A stretch of 64,000 bases of DNA from a gamma proteobacterium SS-5 (lineage in GTDB: Bacteria > Pseudomonadota > Gammaproteobacteria > Chromatiales > Chromatiaceae): assembly GCA_009497875.2 (NCBI GenBank), contig CP032508.2, positions 310,001 through 374,000 on the forward strand, given 5' to 3'. The translations under genes and the position numbers were made by a program. The notes beneath the pieces are model-generated. The model made no database searches. It was not told the origin of the DNA and saw nothing but the letters and a program-made list of their open reading frames with translations. Numbering within the stretch: position 1 is the first letter of the stretch; every line of letters starts with the position of its first letter. Positions 1 through 9,860 of the stretch are shown here, in pieces.

Positions 1-161
1 GACTTAATGGCGGAGACTTCACGCACCTCTATCTTCTCAGCATCAACAGCGCATGGCACCTGACTAAAGGTCACCCGACCGTATTTATCCTCGCATTTAT
101 ACACAGCTGCGCTCACATTGGCGCTGACGCATAGGGCTAAAGCAATCATTAACCTCTTCAT
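1..161 (-). CDS. DUF4124-domain secreted protein, N-terminal part (cut by window edge)
   Basis: The reverse strand from 161 reads into a short protein that runs off the window. It begins with a signal peptide (MKRLMIALALCVSANVSA). Directly after comes YKCEDKYGRVTFSQVPC, the pattern of the DUF4124 domain found at the N-terminus of many small secreted gammaproteobacterial proteins. A GGAG ribosome site lies just upstream of the ATG. Only 53 residues are visible, so the C-terminal part and any function remain unknown. The export signal and domain call are read from sequence; the family itself has no established biochemical role that I know of. Confidence 0.72.
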   Translation of the reverse strand, partial: MKRLMIALALCVSANVSAAVYKCEDKYGRVTFSQVPCAVDAEKIEVREVSAIK

Positions 162-1066
162 TGTAACTCTCCAGTTAACATCAATATTGGCCTCATTCCC
201 ACGCGCCGCGTGGGAATGCCAAAACTCCGTGCTGCGGACAAAGAACGACAAACCCGATTACCCACAAACCTCAGCCCATCGGAGAGATTGACCTTTACCT
301 GCGCCTGACAGCACATAGGGCGGCCCGTGGCCGCCGCGCCCTCGCAAGGTGCAGCCCCATTGCAAGCGGCTTGGCGGCGGGCGCGGCCCGCCCTATGCCT
401 CGCGGCAAGCCAACGCCAGACAAGGACTGAGATACAGGCCGGATTCAAGCCGCAAGCGCACCACGCAGGGCGTCGGCGAAGCTCCGTAGGTCGGGTTAGC
501 GCAGCGTAACCCGACGTTGGCCTCAGCGTGGCAACAGGCGTCAGCCAGTGTTCCTTGAAGAGGGTGACTACGCCCTCTACAAGGGGAATTACGGTGACAC
601 CTTACCATTTACACTAAAATTGTGTCTCACGCTGGCATCAAGCCATGGCAAGACTTCCCAGAATCTCTCTTTCCCATGCGCTGCGGAGCGTTGCATTGGT
701 ATCCGTCCGCGATTTTCGCTGTGGTGCAGAGCGAGGGTGGTGGGAGATCGCGGTGATCGGTGTTCGTTGGCGGCCATGGGGCGTTTGCGCTGGTTGGGTT
801 CCGCAGCGCGAAACGGATGCATTCCCACGCAGCGCGTGGGAACGAGAAAAAATGATAGAGACCTGCATCCTAAATCCCGATAGCAACTCAATTCTACTGA
901 AAAAAACCGGGTCAAATGCCTGATTTTTTTGGGTGAGAACGGGCTTAGGGTTTATCCTAGCGCACTGATTGGCCCGCTCGGGGTGGGCGTAGGCGAAGCT
1001 GCCGCTTTCCCATGCTACCCCTGGGCTGGCCTGAACCATCCAGCAAGCCAGCGCATGGAACCGCCC
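162..1066. repeat. Gene-free stretch with several palindromic repeats
   Basis: I see no convincing gene here. The stretch holds palindromes that recur elsewhere in the window or are of common bacterial intergenic types. They are ATTCCCACGC...GCGTGGGAAT at 194-218 with a variant at 822-842; an inverted pair AGGGCGG...CCGCCCT at 314-397, seen again at 53893-53973; and TCGGGTTA...TAACCCGA at 491-514. From about 660 to 845 a longer imperfect inverted repeat ends in the GCGTGGGAA motif. No clear promoter for the downstream signalling operon could be fixed. Confidence 0.6.
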
Positions 1067-4000
1067 ATGAAGACAGACAACAGCCTCTATATCGTCGGCA
1101 TTGGTGCCTCGGCGGGGGGATTGGAGGCCATCAGTCAGTTGATCTCCGGTCTCAACCCCAACAGCCCCTGCGCCTACGTCGTCCTGCAGCACCTCTCCCC
1201 CAGCCACCGCAGCATGATGGTCGAGATTCTCGGCCGCGAGACCCGCTTGCAGGTGCGCGAGGCCAGCCAGGGCGATGCCCCCGAGGCCGGGGTGATCTAT
1301 GTTGTACCCTCCAATTTCAATGCCCTGCTGCGGGATGGTCGCCTGCACCTGGTCACCGCCCCGCCCGAGGTAGTGCCCAAGCCCTCGATCAACCAGTTCT
1401 TTATCTCCCTGGCGGCGGAGGAGAATGAGAGCGCCATCGGCATCGTCCTCTCCGGTACCGGCTCCGATGGCGTGGCCGGGCTGCGCTCGATCCAGGCGGC
1501 CGGCGGCTTTACCCTGGTGCAGAGTCCGGAAACGGCCAAGTACGACGGCATGCCCCTGTCCGCCATCGAGGCCGGAGTGGCGGACCATGTCCTGCCGCCG
1601 GAGGCCATGCCGGCCAAGCTGCAAGACCTGCTGGCCATCCCCCAGCAGGTCGAGGCCAGCATCGACAGCGACCAGATCGCGCCCCTGCTGGACCAGCTTC
1701 GGGAAAAGCTGAAATTCGATTTCTCCGGCTACAAGATCGGCACCCTGATGCGGCGCATCCACCGCCGTCGGGTGGCGACCGGCAACGCCGACCTGACCGA
1801 TTATCTGGAATGGCTCAAGTCCACCCCCCAAGAGCTGGACCTGCTGGCGCGGGACATACTGATCTCGGTGACCGCCTTTTTCCGCGACCGCGAGGCCTTC
1901 GAGGCCCTTAAGCTGGCGGTGAAGACCATCTGCAGTCAGCACAATCCGGGCAGCGAGATCCGCTGCTGGGTGGCCGGCTGCGCCAGCGGCGAGGAGGCCT
2001 ATTCCATCGCCATGCTATTCGCCGAGACCCTGGGTGAGCGGCTCAAGGAATACCGCCTGCAGATCTTCGCCACCGATGTGGATGAGGATGCCCTGAATGT
2101 GGGCCGCCGTGGCCTCTATCCGGCGGCGGCCATGAGCGAGGTGCCCCCGGAACTGCTGGAGCGCTATTTCCTCCCGGTGCACAACAACCATGAGGCAGAC
2201 AAGCGCCTGCGCGATCTGATCGTGTTCGCCCGTCACAACCTGGTCAGCGACCCGCCTTTTCTGCGCCTGGATCTGGTCTCCTGCCGCAATGTGCTGATCT
2301 ACTTCGATGCCCCCTTGCAGACCAAGGTGTTGCAGACCTTCCACTTCGGCCTGGTCAAGGAGGGCTTTCTCTTTCTCGGCCGCTCGGAGAGCACCACCCA
2401 CGCTGAATCCCTGTTCAACCCCCTGGATCGGCGCGAGCGACTGTTCCGCAAGAGCAGCGATCTGGGCCATCCGCCCCTGCTGCTGGGTACCCCCACCCGC
2501 TCCCCGGCCCAGCGCCGGGAGAGCAAGCTGGAGCTGCTGCTCAACAGCCTGGTACAGCATTTTGGCGCTACCGCCGTGCTCTGTGACGGCCAGGGCAATA
2601 TCCAGCACAGCGTTGGCGAGGTGGAGCGTTTTTTGCAGTTTCCCGCCGGCGCCTCGCGCCTGACCCTGACCGATCTGGTGGTGGAACCCCTGCGTGCCGA
2701 GCTGATGACCCTGCTGCACCGCCGTCAACAACAGGGCAAGGCCCAGCGCGGTCGGCCGCGCAAGCTGGCGCGCAAGTGGGTGCGGGTGTTCGTCGAGCCG
2801 ATCAGCGATGGCGGTGCCAACCTCAGCCTGGTGGTCTTCGTCGGCGAGAAACCGGCCAAGCAGGCAGCCGCCCAGGACGATGCCCCGCCTGTGGGGGTCA
2901 GCCAGGAGCTGGAGCACGAGCTGCAATCCACCCGCGAACACCTGCAGACCATGGTCGAGGAGATGGCCACCTCCAACGAGGAGATGCAGGCCCTGAACGA
3001 AGAGGCCCAGGCCTCCAACGAGGAGTTGCAGGCCACCAACGAGGAGCTGGAGGCGGCCAATGAAGAGCTTCAGGCCTCCAATCAGGAACTGGTCACCCTG
3101 AATGGCGAGCTCAACGCCAAGACCTCGGAGATGTTCCGCCTCAATGAGGAATACTCGCACCTCTACGATGCCCTGGAGTTTCCCATCCTGGTGTTCGATC
3201 GCGCCTGCCGCCTGATCCGCTTCAACGCCCCCGCCGAGCGCCGCTTCGACCTGCGCCCCACCGCCCTGCACAAGGCCGCCTCCAGCCTCAGGCTGCCCGC
3301 CAGGCTGGCCGATCTGGAGACCGTGCTGGAGGGGGTGCTGGCCCATGGCGACCGCCTCACTCAATCGGTGCAGCTGGATGGCCGCATCCATCACCTGAGC
3401 GTGGTGCCGGGGCTGGACAAGACCGGCAGCGTGGTCAACCTGGTGGTGACCCTGGTGGATGTGTCCGAGATCGCCCGCGCCCAGGACCGCCTGGCCGAGA
3501 GTCAGGCCAAGCTGAGCGTCCTCATGGAGAAGACCACGGTGATCTTCGCCATGAAGGACATCAGCGGTGCCTATGTGTTTGCCAACCGGCGCTTTCTGGA
3601 GTTCTTCGACCTGCCCAAGGAGGGCTATCTGAGCAAGACCGATTTCGCCTTGCTGCCCCAGGCCCTGGCCGCCGACCTCTGGGCCCTGGACCTGGCCGCC
3701 CTGCGCGAGGGCCGCATGACCCAGGGCGAGCACCAGTTCACCCAGGGCAAGCATCGCCGTCACCTGCGCAGCAGCCATCAACTGATGCTGGATGCCAAGG
3801 GCCAGCCCAGTGGTTTCATCATGGAGGCGGAGGATATCAGCCTGAAGAAGCTGGCCGAGGAGCAGATGCGCATCACCGCACGGGTGTTCGACCAGACCGG
3901 CGAGGCGATCCTGGTGACCGATGCCAAGGGCCACATCCAGACCGTCAACCAGGCCTTCTCGCGCATCACCGGTTATAGCCTGGACGAGGCCATAGGCCAG

Positions 4001-5536
4001 AACACCAATCTGCTCAAGTCCGGTCGTCATTCCGAGGAGTTCTACCGCGTGCTCTGGAGCAAGCTGGAGGAAACCGGTAACTGGCAGGGAGAGATCTGGA
4101 ACAAACGCAAGAACGGCGAGGTCTATCCCGAATGGCTTACCATCAACCGGGTGGAGGACGCCCACGGCCAGCTGGAGCACTATGTGGCGGTGTTCTCCGA
4201 TATCAGCAGCATCAAGAACGCCCAGCGAAAGGCCGAGTATCTCTCCACCCACGACACCCTCACCGGCATGCCCAACCGCAGCCTGTTTCAGGACCGCCTG
4301 CGCCAGGCCCTGGCCCAGGCGCGACGCACCAAGCAGCGCCTGGCCCTGTTGTTCATCGACCTGGACAACTTCAAGACCATCAACGACACCCTGGGACACG
4401 ACGTTGGCGACGAACTGCTCAAGCAGGCGGCGGAGCGGCTGCGCGAGACGGTGCGCGACGTGGATACCGCCGCCCGTCTGGGGGGCGATGAGTTCACCGC
4501 CATCCTCACCGACTGCGACGAGGAGAGCGCCAGCCAGGTGGCCGGGCGTATCGTCGATGAACTGGCGGCCTCATTCAATATCCACCAGCACCGTTTGTTC
4601 GTCTCCGCCAGCATCGGCGTGGCCTTCTATCCGGAAGACGGCAGGGACTCGGCGGGCCTGCTCAAGGCCGCCGATGCCGCCATGTATCGGGCCAAAGAGC
4701 TGGGCCGCAACCGGGTGGTGTTCTTCCGCGAGGACTTCCATGTGCGCCTGCTCAAGCGCGCCGCCATGGAGAGCGCCCTGCGCCTGGCGGTGAAAGAAGG
4801 TCGCCTGCGCCTGGTCTTTCAGCCCAAATACGGCACCGACAAGGACTTTCCCCTGGTCGGGGCCGAGGCCCTGCTGCGCTGGCACGACCCGGACCTGGGC
4901 CATGTGTCGCCTGCCGAGTTCATCCCCTTGGCGGAAAACAGCGGCCTGATCCTGGAGATCGCCGGGCAGGTGGAGAACCTGCTGTTCGATCAGATCAATC
5001 TGTGGCGCGATATCGGCCTGCAGGTGCCGCCGCTGGCGCTGAATGTATCGCCCCACTCGATCCGTGAGCTGGGCTTTGCGCAAAACCTGCTGGACAAGAT
5101 GCAGGCGCGCAAGATCGAGGCCCGCCAGCTGCGCCTGGAGATCACCGAGAACGCCCTGCTCGACTTCAACGAAACGGTGAAGGACAATTTCGACCTGCTC
5201 GCCGAGGCCGGCCTGCGCTTCTCCATCGACGACTTTGGCACCGGCTATTCCTCCCTCAGCTACCTCAAACGCCTGCCCATCCGTGAACTCAAGATCGACA
5301 AGAGCTTTGTCGATGGCCTGGGCGAAGACAAAGAGGACGAGGCCATCGCCAAGACCATCATCAGCTTCGCCAAGGCCCTGGAGCTGGCCCTGGTGGCCGA
5401 GGGTGTGGAGACGGAGACGCAGTTGACCTGGCTGATCGGCCAGGGCTGCGATATGGTGCAGGGCTATTACTTCAGCCGCCCGCTGGAGAGCGCCGATTTT
5501 GAAGAAAAGATCACCGATTGGAGGCCAGCAAAATGA
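1067..5536 (+). CDS. CheB-CheR-PAS-GGDEF-EAL multidomain signalling protein
   Basis: This 1489-residue cytoplasmic protein fuses chemotaxis-type and c-di-GMP modules. The order is: CheB methylesterase (about 8-190, nucleophile in GIGASAGG at S15, H42 in LQHLSP, Asp in GTGSDG); CheR methyltransferase (about 215-480, SAM motif [12 protein letters not shown]); a PAS-like segment; a coiled coil of NEEL/NEEM repeats (about 620-690); about three more PAS domains; GGDEF (G1139-F1143, with an RDVD inhibitory site five residues before it); and EAL (E1267-L1269, plus DDFGTGYSS). All catalytic signatures look intact, so both synthesis and breakdown of c-di-GMP are possible. ATG 1067 is preferred over in-frame ATGs at 1055 and 929 because CheB homology begins at once and GGAA precedes it. 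The last codons overlap the phytochrome gene (ATGA at 5533), so translation is probably coupled. No receiver domain is present, so input must come through the PAS domains or a partner protein. Confidence 0.93.
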   Translation: MKTDNSLYIVGIGASAGGLEAISQLISGLNPNSPCAYVVLQHLSPSHRSMMVEILGRETRLQVREASQGDAPEAGVIYVVPSNFNALLRDGRLHLVTAPPEVVPKPSINQFFISLAAEENESAIGIVLSGTGSDGVAGLRSIQAAGGFTLVQSPETAKYDGMPLSAIEAGVADHVLPPEAMPAKLQDLLAIPQQVEASIDSDQIAPLLDQLREKLKFDFSGYKIGTLMRRIHRRRVATGNADLTDYLEWLKSTPQELDLLARDILISVTAFFRDREAFEALKLAVKTICSQHNPGSEIRCWVAGCASGEEAYSIAMLFAETLGERLKEYRLQIFATDVDEDALNVGRRGLYPAAAMSEVPPELLERYFLPVHNNHEADKRLRDLIVFARHNLVSDPPFLRLDLVSCRNVLIYFDAPLQTKVLQTFHFGLVKEGFLFLGRSESTTHAESLFNPLDRRERLFRKSSDLGHPPLLLGTPTRSPAQRRESKLELLLNSLVQHFGATAVLCDGQGNIQHSVGEVERFLQFPAGASRLTLTDLVVEPLRAELMTLLHRRQQQGKAQRGRPRKLARKWVRVFVEPISDGGANLSLVVFVGEKPAKQAAAQDDAPPVGVSQELEHELQSTREHLQTMVEEMATSNEEMQALNEEAQASNEELQATNEELEAANEELQASNQELVTLNGELNAKTSEMFRLNEEYSHLYDALEFPILVFDRACRLIRFNAPAERRFDLRPTALHKAASSLRLPARLADLETVLEGVLAHGDRLTQSVQLDGRIHHLSVVPGLDKTGSVVNLVVTLVDVSEIARAQDRLAESQAKLSVLMEKTTVIFAMKDISGAYVFANRRFLEFFDLPKEGYLSKTDFALLPQALAADLWALDLAALREGRMTQGEHQFTQGKHRRHLRSSHQLMLDAKGQPSGFIMEAEDISLKKLAEEQMRITARVFDQTGEAILVTDAKGHIQTVNQAFSRITGYSLDEAIGQNTNLLKSGRHSEEFYRVLWSKLEETGNWQGEIWNKRKNGEVYPEWLTINRVEDAHGQLEHYVAVFSDISSIKNAQRKAEYLSTHDTLTGMPNRSLFQDRLRQALAQARRTKQRLALLFIDLDNFKTINDTLGHDVGDELLKQAAERLRETVRDVDTAARLGGDEFTAILTDCDEESASQVAGRIVDELAASFNIHQHRLFVSASIGVAFYPEDGRDSAGLLKAADAAMYRAKELGRNRVVFFREDFHVRLLKRAAMESALRLAVKEGRLRLVFQPKYGTDKDFPLVGAEALLRWHDPDLGHVSPAEFIPLAENSGLILEIAGQVENLLFDQINLWRDIGLQVPPLALNVSPHSIRELGFAQNLLDKMQARKIEARQLRLEITENALLDFNETVKDNFDLLAEAGLRFSIDDFGTGYSSLSYLKRLPIRELKIDKSFVDGLGEDKEDEAIAKTIISFAKALELALVAEGVETETQLTWLIGQGCDMVQGYYFSRPLESADFEEKITDWRPAK

Positions 5537-6987
5537 GTAGTGCCTTTGTCCAGGCCTGTGAGCACGAACAATTGCACCTGTCCGGTGCCATCCAGCCCCA
5601 CGGCTGTCTGATCGCCCTGGACGGGCAGGGCCAGGTCAGTCATGTCTCCGCCAATCTGGGGGAGTTTCTGCCCCTGCAGGCAGAGCAACTGCTGGGCCAG
5701 CCGCTGCCAGACTATCTCGCCGCGCCGTTGGATGCGCTGGGAATGACCGCAGGCAGCCGCAACGGCGGCGAGATCAACCCGCCCGGCCTAGACCAGGGCC
5801 TGGACGCCATCGCCTGGCGTGGCGGCGAGGGTCAGGTGATCCTCGAACTGACGGCCCGTCAGCTGGCCCCCGCCGGCGTGCCCAGCGCCGCCCAGGTGCC
5901 CCTGGAGCCGCCACCGGAGGACCGCCCGGGGCTGGCCCAGGCGCGACAGAACATCACCGAGCGCATCATGCAGCTGAGCGGCTGCCAGCGGGTGCTCTAT
6001 TACGCCTTCCGCGCCGATGGCGATGGCGAGGTGCTGGCCGAATCACACCTGCCGGAGGCCTATGGCAGCTATCTGGGGCTGCGCTTCCCTGCCAGCGATA
6101 TCCCCATGATCGCCCGTAACCTGTATCTGAAGAATCCCTGGCGGCAGATCCCCGATGCCCGGGCCGAATCCACGCCCCTGTTGAGCCGGGATCAGGCCCC
6201 GCTGGATCTGAGCTGGTCCGACCTGCGCAGCGTCTCGCCCATGCACGCCACCTACCTGAGCAACATGGGGGTGCGCGCCTCGCTCTCCTTTCCCCTGGTG
6301 GTGGGCAACGGCCTCAGCGGCCTGATCGCCGCCCACCACCGTCAGCCGCGCCAGCTCTCCCTGCCCCTGCTGGAACACTGCGCCGCTCGGGTGCGCGCCC
6401 ATGCCCTGGCGCTGGGGGCCTTTCAGTCAAAAAATCGCATGATGCTGGTGGACAGCCTCACCCGCCGCCTGCAGGAGCCACGGGATATCCTCATGCGCCA
6501 TGGAGATATCCGCAGCGCCTGGGAGGAACTGGCCCCCTGGCTGATCGAGCAGTTCCGCACCGATGGGGCCATGCTCTGCGTGCAGGATGAGGTCTATCAC
6601 AGCGGCGAGGGGTTCGAGCCCGAGGCCCTGCACGCCTTCGACCACTGGTACCTGGACCATCCCAAGGAATACGTCTATCTGGAACAGAGCCTGAGCCGCG
6701 CCATCCCCGGCTTTCCCCTGTCCGAGGTGGCCGGGGTGCTGGCCATTGCCGTGCCCCGATCCGGGGGCGCGCCGCTGCGCCTGTACCTGACGCGCAAGCA
6801 GTTCATCCACGAGGTCGCCTGGGGCGGGCGGCCGGACAAGCCAGAGGAATTCCACGATGGCCAGCTGGGCATATCCCCGCGCCGTTCCTTTGAAAAGTGG
6901 GTGGAAAAACGCATGGGATACTGCCGGGAATGGGACAACGAGGCACGCCTGATGGCCCTGAAACTGCGTGAGGCACTGCTGCGATGA
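5533..6987 (+). CDS. Bacteriophytochrome photosensory module (PAS-GAF-PHY), no output domain
   Basis: The 484-residue protein aligns with bacteriophytochrome photosensory cores. Cys9, directly before EHEQLHLSGAIQPHG, sits where Deinococcus-type phytochromes carry the biliverdin-binding cysteine. The GAF domain has the PASDIP motif and an SPMHATYLSNMGV histidine region. The PHY domain carries the tongue motif PRRSF (near 450). The protein stops about 30 residues later, with no histidine kinase, GGDEF or other effector. ATG 5533 overlaps the stop of the upstream gene, and its own stop overlaps the heme oxygenase start (ATGA at 6984). Red/far-red sensing follows from the family; signalling to the upstream CheB-CheR-GGDEF-EAL protein is inferred from gene coupling and the missing output. 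Confidence 0.92.
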   Translation: MSSAFVQACEHEQLHLSGAIQPHGCLIALDGQGQVSHVSANLGEFLPLQAEQLLGQPLPDYLAAPLDALGMTAGSRNGGEINPPGLDQGLDAIAWRGGEGQVILELTARQLAPAGVPSAAQVPLEPPPEDRPGLAQARQNITERIMQLSGCQRVLYYAFRADGDGEVLAESHLPEAYGSYLGLRFPASDIPMIARNLYLKNPWRQIPDARAESTPLLSRDQAPLDLSWSDLRSVSPMHATYLSNMGVRASLSFPLVVGNGLSGLIAAHHRQPRQLSLPLLEHCAARVRAHALALGAFQSKNRMMLVDSLTRRLQEPRDILMRHGDIRSAWEELAPWLIEQFRTDGAMLCVQDEVYHSGEGFEPEALHAFDHWYLDHPKEYVYLEQSLSRAIPGFPLSEVAGVLAIAVPRSGGAPLRLYLTRKQFIHEVAWGGRPDKPEEFHDGQLGISPRRSFEKWVEKRMGYCREWDNEARLMALKLREALLR

Positions 6988-7538
6988 CCAATCAACCCCC
7001 CCTGGCCGAACTACTGCGCGCAGCCACCCGTGAACAACACCAACAGCTCGACCGCCACCCCCTGCTGCGGCCACTGATCCAGCCCGGCATCCGCGCCGAG
7101 CAGTACAGCGCCGCCCTGGCCGCCCTGCATGGCCCCACCGCCGAGCTGGAGCGGCAGGTCGAGCCTCTGTTCCAAGGCCAGTCCGGCCCAGGCTACAGCC
7201 CCCGCATCCGGCTGCTGGCGCAGGATCTGGCGCGTCTGCACGGCCAACCCCGGCCCTACCAAGGGCCATTGCTGAAGCTGCACAACCCGGCCCAGCAAAT
7301 TGGCGGCCTCTATGTGCTGGAGGGCTCGCGCATGGGCGCCTTTGCCATTGCCCAGCGCCTGGAGCAGGACCTGCCCGATCTGCCCCGCGACTTCTTCGGC
7401 AACGGCGGCCGCCGAGGCTGGCCGGACTACTGGCCGCCCCTGCTCGCCAGCCTCGATCCGAGTCAATACCCAGACGCCATCCAGGGTGCCCAACAGGCCT
7501 TCGAGGCCTTCATCCAGCACCTCAGCGCCTGCCACTGA
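6984..7538 (+). CDS. bphO: Biliverdin-producing heme oxygenase (BphO-like)
   Basis: The 184-residue protein belongs to the heme oxygenase family that opens heme to biliverdin, CO and iron. The proximal histidine region is TREQHQQLDRHPLL near residue 18, and the distal helix motif is GGLYVLEGSRMGA near 105-118. The length is typical of bacterial heme oxygenases. The gene starts within the stop codon of the phytochrome gene, an arrangement known from bphO-bphP operons where the enzyme supplies the chromophore. A general iron-scavenging role is less likely, since no heme uptake genes are nearby. Confidence 0.9.
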   Translation: MTNQPPLAELLRAATREQHQQLDRHPLLRPLIQPGIRAEQYSAALAALHGPTAELERQVEPLFQGQSGPGYSPRIRLLAQDLARLHGQPRPYQGPLLKLHNPAQQIGGLYVLEGSRMGAFAIAQRLEQDLPDLPRDFFGNGGRRGWPDYWPPLLASLDPSQYPDAIQGAQQAFEAFIQHLSACH

Positions 7539-7616
7539 ACTTGGGAATCAACAGGAACCGCAATTAGCCCCCAGCAATGTCGGCCTGACCAAAAGGCCGC
7601 TAACTGGGATTCAGCC

Positions 7617-7853
7617 ATGAACCCTCGTCGTACTCAGCAACCCATCCGCTTCTCTCTGTCCATCAGTGGCAGTGACTTTCTGCGCTATTACCAGGGTGGC
7701 GCTGTGATGGTCTCTGTGCTTGCCGAAGACCTGCGCCGCATCCAGTTCCCCGCCCGGCATCTACGCCCCTTTGTTAGCGAGGGAGGTATTCAGGGTCGGT
7801 TCGAGATGCTGCTGGACCAGGACAACCGCTTCATCAGCATGAAACGCCTTTGA
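7617..7853 (+). CDS. DUF2835 family protein
   Basis: This 78-residue protein matches the DUF2835 pattern in conserved blocks: FSLSISGSDFLRYYQGGA, then RIQFPARHLRPFV, and GRFEMLLD near the C-terminus. Family members are small soluble gammaproteobacterial proteins without a known function. It has no signal peptide or membrane segment. It lies 78 bp after the heme oxygenase stop on the same strand, so read-through is possible, but the gap and the generic nature of the family make a link to light sensing doubtful. Confidence 0.85.
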   Translation: MNPRRTQQPIRFSLSISGSDFLRYYQGGAVMVSVLAEDLRRIQFPARHLRPFVSEGGIQGRFEMLLDQDNRFISMKRL

Positions 7854-7877
7854 CAGGAAAAGACGAGAGACTCAAAT

Positions 7878-8040
7878 TTCCCCCCTTAACAAAGGGGGGC
7901 CAGGGGGGATTTCTTCGACCAATCCCCCCCCCTTAACAAAGGGGGGCCAGGGGGGATTTCTGCGACCAATCCCCCCTTAACAAAGGGGGCAGGGGGGGCA
8001 ATCCCCCTCAATCCCCCTTTTGCAAAGGGGGGCCAGGGCT
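7878..8040. repeat. Cluster of G/C-run hairpin repeats (CCCCCCTTAACAAAGGGGGG type)
   Basis: About four imperfect direct copies of a unit built from a C-run, TTAACAAA or TTTTGCAAA, and a G-run, followed by CCAGGGGGGATTTC. Each unit can fold into a strong hairpin. Relatives lie at 16896-16936, 34352-34382 and 34588-34712, always between genes. Spacing is irregular and spacers are not unique, so this is not a CRISPR array. Here the cluster separates DUF2835 from the convergent lipoprotein gene and might also act as a transcription barrier. Confidence 0.8.
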
Positions 8041-8114
8041 GCGGCGGTCTCTCTCCAAAGGGGGACGGGGCTTTGCTGCCCAATTCAGGTCAATACCAGG
8101 CCGCAGTAGCAGGC

Positions 8115-8720
8115 TTAGCGCTCGCTGGAGATGTCTGCCATCTTGCGCCCTTTGCGTACCAGTTCGGCGAACTCCTGCCGCTCCTTGAACTCCATGAAGC
8201 GCTGCTGGGCGCTGCGGGTGGTGCGGTTGGAGTGTACCCGTACCGACATCTCGAGGGCCCGTTCGGCCAGATTGCTGCGGCCGGCCTGCATCGCCTTCAG
8301 GCCCTTGTCCGCCAGACGCTTGGATATCTGTATCGCCTCACGCCAGTGCTCGCCGTTGTAGCTGGGGTCCTTCGCCTTGCGCCGGTAATGCTTGCGCTTG
8401 AGGGCGTTGGCCTGACGAATCAGCCGGTTGACCTCCATGCGCGCCAGATAATCCTGCCGCCGGGCCTTGAAATTCAGATAGCGACGCTTGAGCTTTTTAT
8501 TCCCGCCGTGCTGGTTGAGGGCGCTGCGATAGACCCCCTCGGCCCCCTTCCAGTCCCTGCGTCGCTCCAGGCTGCGCACCTTTTGCAATGCGGCGTTCAG
8601 GCTCATCTTCTGGTCTGATCTGAGGCCGTTGGTGCCGTGGCTGGCAAAGAATTCATTCACCCCGCAGCCGCTTAGCAGGGCCAGCAACAGCAGGGGCAGG
8701 ATCAGTCGCGCTCTGGTCAT
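8115..8720 (-). CDS. Helical lipoprotein of unknown function
   Basis: A 201-residue predicted lipoprotein: a short basic N-terminus, a leucine-rich core and the lipobox LLSGC with Cys19. The mature part is basic and helical, with repeated patterns of about 35 residues (LQKVRSLERRRDWKGAEGVY, then similar RRDYLARMEVNRL and GLKAMQAGRSNLAERALEM), which suggests TPR-like helical pairs. That points to a periplasm-facing scaffold rather than an enzyme. GGGAG lies 7 bases before the ATG. It diverges from the phosphoesterase gene over a 229-bp region with an AT-rich core at about 8820-8870. I do not recognise the family. Confidence 0.75.
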   Translation of the reverse strand: MTRARLILPLLLLALLSGCGVNEFFASHGTNGLRSDQKMSLNAALQKVRSLERRRDWKGAEGVYRSALNQHGGNKKLKRRYLNFKARRQDYLARMEVNRLIRQANALKRKHYRRKAKDPSYNGEHWREAIQISKRLADKGLKAMQAGRSNLAERALEMSVRVHSNRTTRSAQQRFMEFKERQEFAELVRKGRKMADISSER

Positions 8721-8949
8721 GGTATGACTCCCATAGGGTTGTATGTCGGCTCAGGCCCCGGCAAAGCGCCCTCTGGCGGAGGCTCAGGGGGCTGGATGGG
8801 CTTGAGGGCCATCTGTATTTTAAGTAACAACATTAAGTTTATCTTATAACTTTTTAATTTCAAGTGGTTTTTGGAAGAAAGCCCTACGTCGAAGCGGGGG
8901 CTGGCATCGGGTTATACTGTGCCCTGGGCGTGGCGTTAGAGGTTTATCG

Positions 8950-9780
8950 ATGAAAATTGCTGTCTTTTCCGATGTTCAGGGCAATCTGCCCGCCCTGCAG
9001 GCGGTGATCGAGGACATCCTTGCCTGGCGGCCGGACCTGACCGTGCTCAATGGCGATCTGGTCAACCGTGGCCCGCTCAGCCGGGATTGCCTGCTGTTGT
9101 TCGAGCACTACCGCGCCTGCCACAACTGGCTGCCCCTGAAGGGAAATCACGAGGAATACGTGCTGGACTGCCAGGCCCCGGCGGAAAACGCACTGGAGGG
9201 GGAGATGCGCCGCTTTGCCGAATGGACCCTGGCGCAACTGGGGGATGAGGCGGAGCGCATGCGCCACTGGCCGGATCACCTGACCCTGCACGGGCCGGAC
9301 AGTGATCAGTGGGTCCACATCACCCACGGCAGCATGATCGGCAACCGGGTGGGTATCTCCGCCCGCATTGCCGATGCGGACATGGTCGGCCGGGTGCCCG
9401 AGGGGGTCGATCTGCTGGTCACCGCCCACACCCACAAGGTACACCAGCGGCGCTACGGCAATACGCCGATCCTGAACATCGGCTCGGTGGGCTCGCCCTT
9501 TGATGGCGATGTGCGCGCCAGCTACGCCCGCCTGACCTTCAGCCGGGGGCGCTGGCAGGCGCAGATCCGCCGTCTGGCATACGACCGGGAACAGGCCGAG
9601 CGGGATTATTACGACTCCGGCTTTCTGCCAGAGGGCGGCCCACTGGCACGGGTGATATTCGCCGAGTGGAAGCGGGCCGATCTGCTCATGCCCCTGTGGA
9701 AACGCGCCTACCTGGACGCGGTACTCCGGGGCGATATCGGCCTGAGCGCCGCCGTGGATGAGTTCCTGGCAAGGGGCTGA
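8950..9780 (+). CDS. Calcineurin-like metallophosphoesterase
   Basis: This 276-residue soluble protein has the metallophosphoesterase metal motifs in order: FSDVQGN (residues 7-13), GDLVNRG, GNHEEY, THGS and TAHTHK, followed by ILNIGSVGSPFDGD as in YfcE/MJ0936-like phosphodiesterases. The usual first motif is DxH (SDIHGN); here the histidine is glutamine. This could alter metal affinity or define a subgroup. The substrate is unknown; phosphodiesters or phosphoproteins are possible. GAGG stands 8 bases before the ATG. The gene is monocistronic by position. Confidence 0.85.
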   Translation: MKIAVFSDVQGNLPALQAVIEDILAWRPDLTVLNGDLVNRGPLSRDCLLLFEHYRACHNWLPLKGNHEEYVLDCQAPAENALEGEMRRFAEWTLAQLGDEAERMRHWPDHLTLHGPDSDQWVHITHGSMIGNRVGISARIADADMVGRVPEGVDLLVTAHTHKVHQRRYGNTPILNIGSVGSPFDGDVRASYARLTFSRGRWQAQIRRLAYDREQAERDYYDSGFLPEGGPLARVIFAEWKRADLLMPLWKRAYLDAVLRGDIGLSAAVDEFLARG

Positions 9781-9860
9781 TTCAGAGGACTGAGGACTGA
9801 GAACAGAGATTTGGAAGGCCTTGTCCGTTTCGCTTAGGCGAAAAATATGGCGTTTGGCCC

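Noticed and set aside
929-1066. Longer start for the CheB-CheR-GGDEF-EAL protein at 929
   Set aside because: The extra 46 residues resemble no CheB N-terminus and no ribosome site precedes them; CheB homology begins at 1067.
638-4399. Long open frames on the minus strand opposite the CheB-CheR-GGDEF-EAL gene (up to 794 codons)
   Set aside because: They mirror the GC-rich coding strand, show low-complexity Gly/Gln/His/Leu-rich text and no domain; the plus-strand gene explains the region.
7878-8040. CRISPR array
   Set aside because: Repeat units are palindromic G/C-runs at irregular spacing with no unique spacers and no cas genes nearby.
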